Assembly: GCF_021021415.1 (NCBI RefSeq)
Contig: NZ_JAINWJ010000007.1
Coordinates: 62,001-126,000, forward strand
Length of the DNA stretch: 64,000 nt
Direction of reading: 5' to 3'
From: Martelella mediterranea
Lineage (GTDB): Bacteria; Pseudomonadota; Alphaproteobacteria; Rhizobiales; Rhizobiaceae
This document shows positions 27,520 through 37,331 of this stretch, piece after piece. Under the pieces are notes generated by a model. The model had not been told where the DNA came from. It did not search any database and worked only from the letters and a program-made list of their open reading frames with translations. Each line of letters begins with the position of its first letter. The stretch's first letter is position 1. The translations under genes and the position numbers were made by a program.

Positions 27520-27914
27520 TTGGGGGCCAAGCGGCCCCTGTTCTGATGAAAAACCTGTTTGCCCCTTCAAAACTGCAAGAAAAGTATAAGCGCCAAATGG
27601 TGCTTATCGACCACGCGCCTTCCTGATTGACAATTGGCAGTCAGACGTATTTCGCAGCATTTTCCTCAATTTAGGCCGAAAGTCCGACCGTTTTACGCTG
27701 CGTTGCGATATGAGGCTTCTGCATTGCGGCAGCCTCAGGCGTGCTTACAAACGCCACCCTTTCAATTTCGACGAATTCCCGGTCAAAAAAGTATCAGTAA
27801 ATTTTCCGTGGTGATGTTGAGGCAAACGGTGGCCGCAGCGTAGTGTTTTACCAACGTTGATGCCGTGGAGGGAGCCACGGCAAACGCCGCCAGTCGGCGA
27901 GGGAGGATCAGAGG
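27520..27914. other. long upstream region of the AraC regulator with palindromes
   Basis: About 395 bases without a convincing gene, lower in GC than its surroundings. It contains ATAAGC (27586-27591) and GCTTAT (27602-27607), whose inner CC...GG also pair. A second inverted repeat is TGAGGCT (27711-27717) with AGCCTCA (27731-27737). These are candidate regulatory sites. The AraC ribosome site GGGAGGATCAGAGG lies just before 27915. Confidence 0.45.
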
Positions 27915-28799
27915 ATGCAACCGGATCTGGAGCTTGTTCACATTCGCAAGGGTGAGTCCTTCGCGGCATGGAAGCATGGCTACCCGTTCCGCACCGTCCG
28001 CTGGCACTATCACCCAGAATACGAAATCCATCTTGTCGTGGACACCTCGGGCAAGTTCTACATCGGCGACTTCATCGGCGATTTCGGTCCCGGCCAGTTG
28101 ATCATGACCGGCCCCAACCTGCCGCAGAACTGGATCAGCGATATCGAGCACGACGAAACCGTCCCGTTACGCTCGCTGATCATCCAGTTTCCCGAAAAAT
28201 TCATCGAGGACGCCTGCGCGGCGATGCCGGAGATGCAGGCGATCCGCCCGCTTTTGGAGCGCAGCCATCGCGGCCTGCTCTTCGACGACGCGACGAGCCG
28301 GGCCGTGCGGCCGCTGCTTGAACGGCTGATCGAGGCGCGCGGCATGCAGCGCCTGTCGCTGTTCTGGCAAATCCTCGACATTCTGGCCGAGTCCGAGGAT
28401 CCGGAAGTGCTCGCAAGCCTCAGCTACGAGCTCGACCTTTCCGATATCGATTCCCGCGGGGTCAATCGCGCCATCGCCTATTTGCGCGAACACCTGACGG
28501 AACCGGTGGACGAGAGCGAACTTGCCGATCTCGTGGGACAGAGCCCGAGCGCCTTTTCGCGCGCCTTCAAGCGGCATACGGGCACGACGCTGGTGCGTTA
28601 TAAGAACCAGTTGCGGATCGATCTCGCCTGCCGGCTTCTTCTCGATTCCGAGGAGATCAAGGTCGCCGAGATCTGCTACGAGGTCGGGTTTTCGAACCTG
28701 TCCAACTTCAATCGCCACTTCCTGAAGTTCAAGGGCATGTCGCCCTCGCAATTCAGGACGACGTTTGCGGCCAACGGGGCCCTGGCCATGGCCGACTAA
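27915..28799 (+). CDS. AraC-family transcriptional regulator
   Basis: A 294-residue regulator with an N-terminal cupin-like sensor (WHYHPEYEIHLVVDTSGKFY, about residues 29-50) and a C-terminal double helix-turn-helix (about 185-290: ELADLVGQSPSAFSRAFKRHTG and VAEICYEVGFSNLSNFNRHF). It lies directly upstream of, and on the same strand as, the Rbs-type ABC operon and probably activates it in response to a pentitol or pentose. Confidence 0.9.
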   Translation: MQPDLELVHIRKGESFAAWKHGYPFRTVRWHYHPEYEIHLVVDTSGKFYIGDFIGDFGPGQLIMTGPNLPQNWISDIEHDETVPLRSLIIQFPEKFIEDACAAMPEMQAIRPLLERSHRGLLFDDATSRAVRPLLERLIEARGMQRLSLFWQILDILAESEDPEVLASLSYELDLSDIDSRGVNRAIAYLREHLTEPVDESELADLVGQSPSAFSRAFKRHTGTTLVRYKNQLRIDLACRLLLDSEEIKVAEICYEVGFSNLSNFNRHFLKFKGMSPSQFRTTFAANGALAMAD

Positions 28800-28895
28800 C
28801 CGCAGAGCAAAAATCGAAATTCAGCAATTCGGGCGACATGGTGTTGTCCGGAAACGGGCGGCTTTTGCCTGCCCTCACCAACGGGAGGACCTGAT

Positions 28896-29810
28896 ATGAA
28901 TATCGTGACCAAGACACTGACCGCTGCAGCGCTCGCCGCGACGACCGCGTTGCCGGCCATGGCCCAGGATGACGGCCTGAAGATCGGCATGACCTTTCAG
29001 GAGATGAACAACCCCTATTTCGTCTCGATGAAGGAAGCGCTGGACGAAGCCGCCGCCAGCCTCGGCGCCGAGGTGATCGTTACCGATGCCGGCCATGACG
29101 TCGCCAAGCAGATTTCCGATGTCGAGGACATGCTGCAGCAGAATATCGACATTCTTCTGCTGAACCCGACCGACAGCGCCGGCGTCGAATCCGCCGTCAA
29201 CATGGCCAAGCAGCAGGGCGTGATCGTGGTGGCGGTGGACGCCAATGCCGCGGGCCCCGTCGACACCTTCGTCGGCTCCAAGAACCGCGATGCCGGCTAC
29301 CAGTCGTGCAAATATCTCGGCGAGGCGCTCGGCGGCTCGGGCGAAGTTGCGATCCTCGACGGCATTCCGGTGATCCCGATCCTTCAGCGTGTCGAAGGCT
29401 GCAAGGCCGCGCTTGATGAGTTCGACGGCATTGAGCTGGTCGACGTCCAGAACGGCCGCCAGGACCGTTCGGTGGCGCTGGGCGTGGTCGAGAACATGAT
29501 CCAGTCGCACCCGAACCTCGCCGGCATCTTCTCCGTCAATGACGGCGGCGCGATGGGCGCTCTGGCGGCCATCCAGGGCTCCGGCAAGGACATCAAGCTG
29601 ACTTCGGTCGATGGCGCGCCTGAAGCCGTCAAGGCGATCAGCGACGGCACGCCGTTCATCGAAACCACCGCGCAGTTCCCGCGCGACCAGGTGCGCGTCG
29701 GCCTTGCCATGGCGCTTGCCCAGAAATGGGGCGCCCGTGTTGTGCCGGCCGAGGTTCCGATCGACGTTCGTGTGGTCGACAGCGACAACGCAGCCGACTT
29801 CAGCTGGTAA
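28896..29810 (+). CDS. periplasmic sugar-binding protein, RbsB-like (CUT2)
   Basis: A 304-residue protein with a signal peptide cleaved near AMA-QD (about residue 23). The mature protein has the type I binding fold of the ribose/pentose group ([47 protein letters not shown]). It delivers substrate to the transporter encoded at 29885-32363. Enzymes downstream suggest a pentitol such as ribitol, xylitol or arabitol; this is inference. Confidence 0.92.
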   Translation: MNIVTKTLTAAALAATTALPAMAQDDGLKIGMTFQEMNNPYFVSMKEALDEAAASLGAEVIVTDAGHDVAKQISDVEDMLQQNIDILLLNPTDSAGVESAVNMAKQQGVIVVAVDANAAGPVDTFVGSKNRDAGYQSCKYLGEALGGSGEVAILDGIPVIPILQRVEGCKAALDEFDGIELVDVQNGRQDRSVALGVVENMIQSHPNLAGIFSVNDGGAMGALAAIQGSGKDIKLTSVDGAPEAVKAISDGTPFIETTAQFPRDQVRVGLAMALAQKWGARVVPAEVPIDVRVVDSDNAADFSW

Positions 29811-29884
29811 CGTCTCCTCCGGGCCGCCCCCGCGTTCTTCTGGAACCGGGGGCGGGCTTCCTCTTCCATGCTCGGGAAAAGATC

Positions 29885-31387
29885 ATGCTGGAATTGAACG
29901 GGATCAAGAAAAGCTTCGGAAAGATCGAGGTCCTGCACGGCGTGGACCTTCATGTCGAGGCGGGTGAAATCCATGCGCTTCTGGGCGAAAACGGCGCCGG
30001 CAAGTCGACTCTCATGAAGATCGTCTCCGGCATTTTCCGGCCGAGCGAGGGCGTAATTCGCGTTGACGGAAAAGAGCGCCATTTCGCCGATTATGACGAG
30101 GCGATCGACGCCGGCATCGGCATCGTGTTCCAGGAATTCAGCCTTATCCCCTATCTCACCGCCGTCGAGAACATGTTTCTCGCGCGCGAGATCAGCAACC
30201 GCTTCGGCCTGCTCGACCGCAAGGCGATGCATAAGCGCGCCCGCGCGATCCTGCGCCAGCTCGATGTCGACCTTCCGCTCGATGTTCCGGTCGGCCGGCT
30301 TTCGGTTGCCGAACAGCAATTCGTCGAAATCGCCAAGGCGCTGTCGCTCAATGCGCGGATCCTGGTGCTGGACGAGCCGACGGCAACGCTGACGCCATCG
30401 GAGGTCGAGCATCTGTTCAAGGTGATGCGCGAATTGCGCGGCCGGGGCGTCGCTGTCGTCTTCATCTCGCATCATCTCGAGGAGATTTTCGAGATCTGCG
30501 ACCGCATCACCGTGCTGCGCGACGGCGAGTTCGTCGCCACCTGTCGCGTCGCCGATGTCGATCACGACCGGCTTGTCGAAATGATGGTCGGACGGCGCAT
30601 CGAAAACAGCTTTCCGGAGAAGCCCGCGCCGAAACCGGATGCCGCCATGCGGCTGGAGGTCAAGGAGCTTCAGTTGCGCATGGGCGGGCCGGTGTCGCAG
30701 TTCGAGCTTCGCGAGGGCGAGATCCTGGGTTTTGCCGGGCTCGTCGGCTCCGGCCGCACGGAAACGGCGCTGGCCATGCTCGGCGCGCACCCGGCAAGCC
30801 GCTGCAAGATGCTGATCGACGGCGTGGAAACGCGCCTCTCCTCACCGGCAGACGGTCTGGCGCGCGGCATCGGGCTGCTGCCGGAAAGCCGCAAGACCGA
30901 AGGGCTGATCACCAGCTTTTCGATCGTCCAGAACATCTCGCTCAACAACTACCGCAAATACCGGGCGGCCCGCTTCTTCATCGACATGAAGAAGGAGATG
31001 CTGTCGACGCAAACCGCAATGGACCAGGTCCGCGTCAAGGCACAGGGTCCCCGCGCCCGGGTCGACACGCTGTCGGGCGGCAACCAGCAGAAGGTTGTGA
31101 TCGCCCGCTGGCTGAACCACGACATGAAGGTCCTGATCTTCGATGAGCCGACGCGCGGCATCGATGTCGGCGCAAAGGCCGAGATCTACCAGCTGATGCG
31201 GGAATTCTCGGCCAAGGGTTACTCGATCATCATGATCTCGTCTGAGCTTCCGGAAATCGTCGGCATGTCGGACCGGGTCTGCGTCTTCCGCCAGGGCGGC
31301 ATCGTCGCGACCGTCGCGGGCGAGAACATCAATTCGGAAGAAATAATGAAGCATGCAACCACCGGGAGGGTTCAACATGTCGCATGA
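29885..31387 (+). CDS. sugar ABC ATP-binding protein, RbsA-like
   Basis: A 500-residue protein with two fused nucleotide-binding domains, as in CUT2 importers. The first has Walker [10 protein letters not shown] (about 38), the LSVAEQQ signature and [12 protein letters not shown]. The second has a degenerate P-loop (GLVGSGRTE), a good signature LSGGNQQK and [14 protein letters not shown] chose ATG 29885 because it begins the conserved [12 protein letters not shown]. The end overlaps the permease start by 11 bases. Confidence 0.93.
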   Translation: MLELNGIKKSFGKIEVLHGVDLHVEAGEIHALLGENGAGKSTLMKIVSGIFRPSEGVIRVDGKERHFADYDEAIDAGIGIVFQEFSLIPYLTAVENMFLAREISNRFGLLDRKAMHKRARAILRQLDVDLPLDVPVGRLSVAEQQFVEIAKALSLNARILVLDEPTATLTPSEVEHLFKVMRELRGRGVAVVFISHHLEEIFEICDRITVLRDGEFVATCRVADVDHDRLVEMMVGRRIENSFPEKPAPKPDAAMRLEVKELQLRMGGPVSQFELREGEILGFAGLVGSGRTETALAMLGAHPASRCKMLIDGVETRLSSPADGLARGIGLLPESRKTEGLITSFSIVQNISLNNYRKYRAARFFIDMKKEMLSTQTAMDQVRVKAQGPRARVDTLSGGNQQKVVIARWLNHDMKVLIFDEPTRGIDVGAKAEIYQLMREFSAKGYSIIMISSELPEIVGMSDRVCVFRQGGIVATVAGENINSEEIMKHATTGRVQHVA

Positions 31388-32363
31388 TGCAAATGCCAAT
31401 GCGGCCGACGCAGATGACAAGGCAACCGAAAGAAACTGGAGCGCGCTGCTTCATTCGCCGTTGCTTCTGCCTCTCGCCGGGCTCATTGTCGTCTCGATCC
31501 TGATGGGGATCGCCAGCGACAACTTCTTCAGCGTCTCCAATATCTTCAACGTGCTGAGGCAGGTTTCGATCGTCGGCATCCTCGCGGTGGGCATGACCTT
31601 CGTCATCCTCACCGGCGGCATCGATCTGTCCGTCGGCGCAGTGATGGCGTTTGCCGGAACGATCGCGGCGGGCCTGATGGTCAATATGGGCATGCCCGGA
31701 TGGGTGGGCCTTCTGGCCGGCATCGGCGTCGGCATCGGCCTCGGGATCTTCAACGGCGTGCTGGTGGCCTGGGGACGCATGCCGGCGATCATCGTCACCC
31801 TTGCCACGATGGGGATCGCCCGCGGCCTGGGTCTGATCTATTCCGGCGGCTATCCGATCAGCGGCCTGCCCTCCTGGATTGCCTGGTTCGGCATCGGGCG
31901 GATCGGCAACGTGCCGGTTCCCGTTATCCTGATGTTCATTATCTACGCGCTCGCCTGGGTGCTGCTGCAGCGCACGCCCTTCGGCCGTCATGTCTATGCC
32001 ATCGGCGGCAATGAGACGGCGGCGAGGCTCTCCGGCGTGAAGACCCAGTATGTGAAATTCGCCGTCTACGCGATCTCGGGTCTGACGGCGGCGCTTGCGG
32101 CGGTGGTGCTGACGGGACGGCTGATGTCCGGCCAGCCCAATGCCGGCGTCGGCTTCGAACTCGACGCGATCGCCGCGGTGGTCCTCGGCGGAACTGCGAT
32201 TGCCGGCGGACGCGGCCTGGTGCTCGGCACGCTGATCGGCGCGGTGCTTCTCGGCATCCTCAACAACGGCCTGAACCTGATGGGAATCAACCCCTACCTT
32301 CAGGACGTGATCAAGGGCTTCATCATCCTGCTCGCCATCTATATCGGCCGCGAGTGGCGCTGA
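31377..32363 (+). CDS. sugar ABC permease, RbsC-like
   Basis: A 328-residue inner-membrane permease with 8-10 predicted helices. Family hallmarks are [18 protein letters not shown] near residue 75 and the C-terminal [26 protein letters not shown]. The start ATG 31377 is preceded by GGGAGGG. A soluble polar N-terminus of about 20 residues precedes helix 1. It works with the ATPase at 29885 and the binding protein at 28896. Confidence 0.93.
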   Translation: MSHDANANAADADDKATERNWSALLHSPLLLPLAGLIVVSILMGIASDNFFSVSNIFNVLRQVSIVGILAVGMTFVILTGGIDLSVGAVMAFAGTIAAGLMVNMGMPGWVGLLAGIGVGIGLGIFNGVLVAWGRMPAIIVTLATMGIARGLGLIYSGGYPISGLPSWIAWFGIGRIGNVPVPVILMFIIYALAWVLLQRTPFGRHVYAIGGNETAARLSGVKTQYVKFAVYAISGLTAALAAVVLTGRLMSGQPNAGVGFELDAIAAVVLGGTAIAGGRGLVLGTLIGAVLLGILNNGLNLMGINPYLQDVIKGFIILLAIYIGREWR

Positions 32364-32409
32364 GACGGTTTCAAAAACAACAACAAAACGCAGATTCTAG
32401 GAGAAAAGA

Positions 32410-33141
32410 ATGTCTGTTTCGCTGGATGGCAAGATCGCCGTCATTACCGGTGCGGCCTCGGGAATCGGGCTTGCCACAACCGAAAAGCTTCTGGCCGCAG
32501 GCGCGACCGTGGTCATGGTCGACCGCAACGGGAAGGCGCTTGATGAACTCGTGGCGCGCCTTGGCCCCAAGGCGATCGCCCAGGTCACCGACCTCCTGGA
32601 TTTCGACAGCTGCAATGCGATGGTGCCGGAAATCCTGGAGAAGGTCGATCACATCGATATTCTCTACTGCAATGCCGGCACCTATATCGGCGGAGATCTG
32701 GTCGATACCGATCCGGCCACGATCGACCGCATGTTGAACCTCAACGTCAATGCCGTCATGAAGAATGTCCATGCCGTCGTACCGCATATGAGCGAACGCA
32801 AGACCGGCGACATCATCGTCACCTGCTCGATCGCCGGGCATTTTCCCGCCTATTGGGAACCGGTCTATACATCCTCGAAATGGGCCATCACCTGCTTCGT
32901 GCAGACCATGCGCCGCCAGATGATCCCGCATGGCGTGCGCGTGGCGCAGGTTTCGCCCGGCCCCGTGGTGTCCGCGCTTCTGGCCGACTGGCCCGAGGAA
33001 AACCTGCGCAAGGCCAAGGAAGCGGGCGCGCTGATCGACCCGGAAGAAGTCGCCGACGCGGTCGAATACATGCTGACCCGCAAGCGCACGGTCACGATCC
33101 GTGACATGATCGTGCTGCCGACGGCGTTCGACAGGGTTTGA
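32410..33141 (+). CDS. ribitol 2-dehydrogenase-like SDR
   Basis: A 243-residue short-chain dehydrogenase with TGAASGIG at 13-20, the unusual CNAG instead of NNAG (87-90), and catalytic Ser140, Tyr153 and Lys157. The whole pattern (MLNLNVNA, HMSERKTGDIIVT, C-terminal VTIRDMIVLP) matches rhizobial ribitol 2-dehydrogenases, which oxidise ribitol to D-ribulose with NAD. It lies immediately downstream of the ABC permease and upstream of a kinase for the expected product. Confidence 0.82.
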   Translation: MSVSLDGKIAVITGAASGIGLATTEKLLAAGATVVMVDRNGKALDELVARLGPKAIAQVTDLLDFDSCNAMVPEILEKVDHIDILYCNAGTYIGGDLVDTDPATIDRMLNLNVNAVMKNVHAVVPHMSERKTGDIIVTCSIAGHFPAYWEPVYTSSKWAITCFVQTMRRQMIPHGVRVAQVSPGPVVSALLADWPEENLRKAKEAGALIDPEEVADAVEYMLTRKRTVTIRDMIVLPTAFDRV

Positions 33142-33159
33142 TCGGACAGGGTGAGACGC

Positions 33160-34782
33160 GTGACCAGCTATTTCGTGGGCATTGATGTCGGAACGGGCTC
33201 GGCGAGAGCCGGCGTGTTCGACGCTGCGGGCAATCTGCTGGCCACGGCCAAGCGCCCCATCGACATCCACCGCGCGGATGGCGGCATCGTCGAGCAATCC
33301 AGCGAACAGATCTGGCAGGCCGTCTGCCAGTCGGTCGCCGAAGCGGTCGGCACCTCGGGCGTCGATGCCGGCCAGATCAAGGGCGTCGGCTTCGACGCCA
33401 CCTGTTCGCTGGTGGTGCGCGGACCGGACGGTCCGCTGCCGGTCGGCGATCATCCCGACCGGGACATCATCGTCTGGATGGACCATCGCGCGCTTGAACA
33501 GGCCGGGCGGATCAATCGCGGACAACACGATGTCCTGCGCTACGTCGGCGGCCGGATATCTCCGGAAATGGAAACTCCGAAGCTTCTCTGGCTGAAGGAA
33601 AACCGCCCGGAGACTTTTGGTGCGGCGGAGCATTTCTTCGACCTGACCGATTTCCTGACATGGAAGGCGAGCGGGACAACGGAACGCTCCGCCTGCACCG
33701 TCACTTGCAAATGGACCTATCTTGCCAACGAGGGCCGGTGGGATGCGGGTTATTTCCGAGCGATCGGCCTTGAAGAACTCGCGGACGAAGGCTTTACCCG
33801 TATCGGCCGGACGGTTGTCGATCCCGGTACGGCCCTTGGCCACGGCCTGACGGCGGAAGCCGCCGAGGCCATGGGCCTTCGCGCCGGCACGGCCGTCGCC
33901 GCGGGTCTGATCGATGCCCATGCCGGCGGCATTGGCACGGTGGGCGCCAGCGGCGGGGCCGGCGATCCGACGCGCGCCATGGCCTATGTCTTCGGCACCT
34001 CCTCCTGCACCATGACGACGACGCGCGATCCGGCTTTCGTTCCCGGCGTCTGGGGACCGTATTATTCCGCCATGGTGCCCGGCATGTGGCTGAACGAGGG
34101 CGGGCAATCTGCCGCGGGTGCTGCGATCGATCAGCTCGTTCGCCTCCATCCCCATTTCGCAGAGGCCGAAACGAAAGCGAAACAGGACGGCAAAAGCCTG
34201 CCCGCCTGGCTGGCCGACCGGGCGCTGGCCATTGTCGCCGCGCCGAGCGATGCCGTTCGCCTTGCCGACGACCTGCATGTGGTGCCGGAATTTCTCGGCA
34301 ACCGCGCGCCCTTCGCCGATCCACATGCGCGCGCGGTTATCATGGGGCAAGGCATGGAGAGCGGTGCGGACAATCTGGTGGCGCTTTATGTCGCCGGCAT
34401 TTGCGGCCTTGGCTACGGTCTGAGGCAGATCATTGAAACGCAGGCGGAGAATGGCGCGACGATCGACGCGATTTCCGTCAGCGGCGGCGGCGGGGCGCAC
34501 GCTTTGAGCCGGCAGATGCTGGCCGATGCCACCGGCTATCCGGTCGAGATCACCGCCTGCCCCGAGCCGGTTCTGCTCGGATCGGCCATGCTGGGGGCGG
34601 TCGCGGCCGGCAGCTATCCGGACCTGCAAGCAGCGATGCCGGCCATGTCCCGGGTCGCGACGCGATGCCATCCCGCGGACGAACTCTATCGCCGCCTGCA
34701 TGACAATCGCTATCAGGCGTTTCTGGCCCTGCAGCGCACCGCGCGCGAGATTCGCCAGTCGACAATGGCGCTTCTCGAATAG
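33160..34782 (+). CDS. FGGY-family pentulose kinase, probably D-ribulokinase
   Basis: A 540-residue FGGY sugar kinase. The N-terminal phosphate motif is GIDVGTGSARAGVFD (about 7-21), the sugar-binding loop is in VWMDHRALEQA, and the C-terminal ATP region is SVSGGGGAHALSRQMLADAT. The GTG at 33160 has a spaced AGG upstream; a GTG at 33151 is too close to it. Coupling to a ribitol-type dehydrogenase predicts D-ribulose as substrate and D-ribulose-5-phosphate as product, entering the pentose phosphate pathway. Confidence 0.85.
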   Translation: MTSYFVGIDVGTGSARAGVFDAAGNLLATAKRPIDIHRADGGIVEQSSEQIWQAVCQSVAEAVGTSGVDAGQIKGVGFDATCSLVVRGPDGPLPVGDHPDRDIIVWMDHRALEQAGRINRGQHDVLRYVGGRISPEMETPKLLWLKENRPETFGAAEHFFDLTDFLTWKASGTTERSACTVTCKWTYLANEGRWDAGYFRAIGLEELADEGFTRIGRTVVDPGTALGHGLTAEAAEAMGLRAGTAVAAGLIDAHAGGIGTVGASGGAGDPTRAMAYVFGTSSCTMTTTRDPAFVPGVWGPYYSAMVPGMWLNEGGQSAAGAAIDQLVRLHPHFAEAETKAKQDGKSLPAWLADRALAIVAAPSDAVRLADDLHVVPEFLGNRAPFADPHARAVIMGQGMESGADNLVALYVAGICGLGYGLRQIIETQAENGATIDAISVSGGGGAHALSRQMLADATGYPVEITACPEPVLLGSAMLGAVAAGSYPDLQAAMPAMSRVATRCHPADELYRRLHDNRYQAFLALQRTAREIRQSTMALLE

Positions 34783-34795
34783 GCGCAATCACACC

Positions 34796-34812
34796 GGAGC
34801 GGGTCCCGCTCC
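34796..34812 (+). terminator. short palindromic stem after the kinase gene
   Basis: GGAGCGGG (34796-34803) and CCCGCTCC (34805-34812) are perfect arms around one T, followed by ATATTTTGG. In practice a five-pair stem with a larger loop would form. It is a possible weak terminator between the kinase and the next SDR. Confidence 0.5.
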
Positions 34813-34873
34813 ATATTTTGGTTTAGGAACGCATTTTCGCCACTGGCCGCGAAATGCGGCAATGGAGGCCATC

Positions 34874-35599
34874 ATGCAATTTTCCGGAAAAACCGTCATC
34901 ATCACCGGCGCGGGCAAGGGGATCGGGCGCGCCTGCGCCGAGCTCATGGCCGCGCGCGGCGCCGAGGTGGTCGCGCTCAGCCGCACCATGAGCGATCTCG
35001 AAAGCCTGAAGGCGGAGATCGGCTGCCGCATCGTTCAGGTCGACCTTCAGGACCCGAAGGCCGCCCGCGCCGCCATGGCCGAAGCCGGCACGGCGGATTA
35101 TCTGATCAACAGCGCCGGCATCAACGTGCTGGAGAGCACGTTCGACATGAGCGACGACGGCTACGAGGCCGTGATGGGCATCAATCTGCGCTCCGCCCTG
35201 ATCACCTGCCAGGAATTCGCGCGGGCCCGGAGGGCTGCCGGCGGCGGCGGCGCGATCGTCAACATTACCTCGATCGCCGGCCATCGCGGCTTTACCGAAC
35301 ATCTCTGCTACGCCGCCTCCAAGGCCGGCCTCGAAGGGGCGACGCGGGTGATGGCCAAGGAACTCGGCCCCCACAATATCCGCGTCAACGCCGTCGCCCC
35401 GACTATCACGCTCACCGAGCTCGCAGTCGAGGCCTGGAGCGATCCGGCGAAGAGCGAACCGATGATGGTGCGCCACCCGCTCGGCCGGTTTGCCGAGGCC
35501 GACCATGTCGCCGCCAGCATCGCGATGCTGCTTTCGGATGACTGCGCGATGGTCACCGGCGCGGTGCTGCCGATCGACGGCGGCTTCCTGGCGGTGTGA
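34874..35599 (+). CDS. L-xylulose reductase-like SDR
   Basis: A 241-residue short-chain dehydrogenase closely patterned on dicarbonyl/L-xylulose reductase (DCXR). It has TGAGKGIG at 11-18, SRTMSDLESL (NADPH-type Arg after strand 2), NSAG, Ser133, Tyr146, Lys150, and NAVAPTITLTEL then LPIDGGFLAV. It would interconvert L-xylulose and xylitol, linking to the xylitol dehydrogenase at 26444. The GGAGG ribosome site five bases upstream of 34874 fixes the start. Confidence 0.82.
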   Translation: MQFSGKTVIITGAGKGIGRACAELMAARGAEVVALSRTMSDLESLKAEIGCRIVQVDLQDPKAARAAMAEAGTADYLINSAGINVLESTFDMSDDGYEAVMGINLRSALITCQEFARARRAAGGGGAIVNITSIAGHRGFTEHLCYAASKAGLEGATRVMAKELGPHNIRVNAVAPTITLTELAVEAWSDPAKSEPMMVRHPLGRFAEADHVAASIAMLLSDDCAMVTGAVLPIDGGFLAV

Positions 35600-35677
35600 A
35601 CTCTGGCCGTTGCTTGCTTCAAACGACCGAAATGCGGTTCCGGATAGGCCGCAAAAGGCGGTTTCCCTTACCGGTTC

Positions 35678-36883
35678 TCAGAACTTGACACTTAGCAACG
35701 CCGTCAGGTTCTGGCTCCGGGCGCTGTCGCCAAACTCGCCAGTATAGGTGATGCCAACGCTGACCCTATCCTGCAACGCGGTTTGCCAGCCGACCGAGAA
35801 CACCGCATGGTCAACCGCGTGCGGCGTGCCGGTCACGCCGAAGGGATCGCCTCCCGAAAACGCCACCATCGTATCCGAATCGAGATCGCCATAACCATGG
35901 CGCCATCCGACCGACGACGTGATCTGGCTCTCATAGCTGCCGAGCGCGAATTCGTGAGCCCCGCTGAGGCCTATCGTGGTGAACCCGGCATCCATCGTCT
36001 GCCTCAAAGAGGAGAGCACCGCAAACCGGCCCGTTTCCGTGAACGCATCCGCTTTCTGATGGACATAGACAACATCCAGGAATGGCCCGAACTGGAAAGT
36101 GTCGGTGATCTCGAACGCATAGCTGATGCCGCCGAAAAGCTGGAAGGTCCCACCATCAAAGCGGCCCCTGATCCGCTCGGACAGTTGCAGGAATTCGATG
36201 TCGCGCCGGCTTACGGCGTCGCGCCAGGTATAGGCCGCGCCGAAATCAACCTCGAAGCCGCTGAAAACGCCGCCGCCATAGACGCCGACCGTAAAGTCGT
36301 CGGATATTCCCCTGGCATTTCCCTCGTCGACCCGGTAGCTCGAATGACCGTAGCCGGCAAGCGCGCCAAAGCGCATGTCAGAAAACGCCGCGAAATCGCC
36401 GCCGACGAAGACGCTGTTCGATTTCCAGTCATAGGTGCGCGTGCTCTTTTCGTTGGTCCAGCTCGCCCGGCTGCTGATCACTTTCCCTAACCCGGCTCCC
36501 CTGTAGATCGGGTCATTTTTGGGTGCGCCTTGGCCGGACGCGACTGTATAGACACTGCCGCTGGTGGTCTCAACCGACGCGCGGGCATCCGTGATCACTG
36601 GAGAATTATCATTCTGTGAAAGGGGCTCCGAAGCGGAAGCGACCTCGCATTGCTGCCGATTGTGCCCGGCTGGGATGATGGCGCTGCCGTCGTTGGACAC
36701 GGTGTTCAACTCACAGCTCTGCGCATGAGCCACGCCTGACTTTACGGGAAACGCGCCGCTTTGGAAAAAAAGGCAGCCCGTTACCGCTGCACCGACGACC
36801 ATGCGGAAGGGTCGTCGGTGCAGCGTTTGAGGCTGTTGTCTCAATGCGAGAACGGAACCTTCCCTGTGCTGCGCTATGGCCAT
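35678..36883 (-). CDS. autotransporter beta-barrel protein with very short passenger
   Basis: A 401-residue outer-membrane protein. A signal sequence (hydrophobic at about 28-50, cleavage near AHA-QS) is followed by about 80 residues with one Cys pair (SCELN...QQCEV). The rest is a C-terminal autotransporter barrel with repeated aromatic beta strands ending LLSVKF. The barrel resembles that of the 1517-residue protein (GWRHAYGD/GWRHGYGD, FGISG/FGVTG), so the two are paralogues. Start 36883 has GGAGG upstream. It may be a degraded autotransporter or a barrel with another role. Confidence 0.83.
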   Translation of the reverse strand: MAIAQHREGSVLALRQQPQTLHRRPFRMVVGAAVTGCLFFQSGAFPVKSGVAHAQSCELNTVSNDGSAIIPAGHNRQQCEVASASEPLSQNDNSPVITDARASVETTSGSVYTVASGQGAPKNDPIYRGAGLGKVISSRASWTNEKSTRTYDWKSNSVFVGGDFAAFSDMRFGALAGYGHSSYRVDEGNARGISDDFTVGVYGGGVFSGFEVDFGAAYTWRDAVSRRDIEFLQLSERIRGRFDGGTFQLFGGISYAFEITDTFQFGPFLDVVYVHQKADAFTETGRFAVLSSLRQTMDAGFTTIGLSGAHEFALGSYESQITSSVGWRHGYGDLDSDTMVAFSGGDPFGVTGTPHAVDHAVFSVGWQTALQDRVSVGITYTGEFGDSARSQNLTALLSVKF

Positions 36884-37331
36884 CAAAATACCTCCGGCAA
36901 CATGCCGACAACGGCAGCCGCAATCCGCATAGCCTAAATTTTCGTTATACTACTTGTATCTTCGATATGATCTATTTTATATTTATATTTATTCGATTTC
37001 AACAATATTAATTATTTATTTACTTTTATATTATAAGTAATTAAATGTAATTTAAACATGTATACAGTTTCTGTTATTACTCGCTCTATGCCCACGAAAA
37101 TACTAGCGCATACCGGACCGGCGCCATGAAGGCGCGTACGAGACCTACGGCCTATTGAAGAACTTACGGACCGAAAGCAGTTTCCGTTTTTCCTGGAAGC
37201 GCTTGGGAAAAGCAGATTGGGAGATGAGAGACTCAGTCGCAGGGGGCCAGCATCAGACGATTGGCGAGCTCGGCACCAAGACTTCGGTGATCGGCACGGT
37301 TATCGCCAGCAAGATGACAAACACGAGCGCG
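36884..37331. other. intergenic region with an extremely AT-rich core
   Basis: No gene is seen. The 120 bases from 36961 to 37080 contain only 18 G or C, about 15%, against roughly 60% or more in neighbouring genes. It lies upstream of the short-passenger autotransporter gene and downstream of the TetR gene. It is a plausible binding region for a silencing protein and/or a mark of transferred DNA. Confidence 0.75.

Noticed and set aside
32371-34788. Open frame of about 800 codons antisense to the ribitol dehydrogenase and kinase genes
   Set aside because: Its product has no recognisable domain, and the plus strand encodes two clear enzymes across the same bases.
37081-37331. Possible short gene between the AT-rich stretch and the TetR stop
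   Set aside because: Frames here run antisense into the TetR gene and show no start with a ribosome site or recognisable protein.
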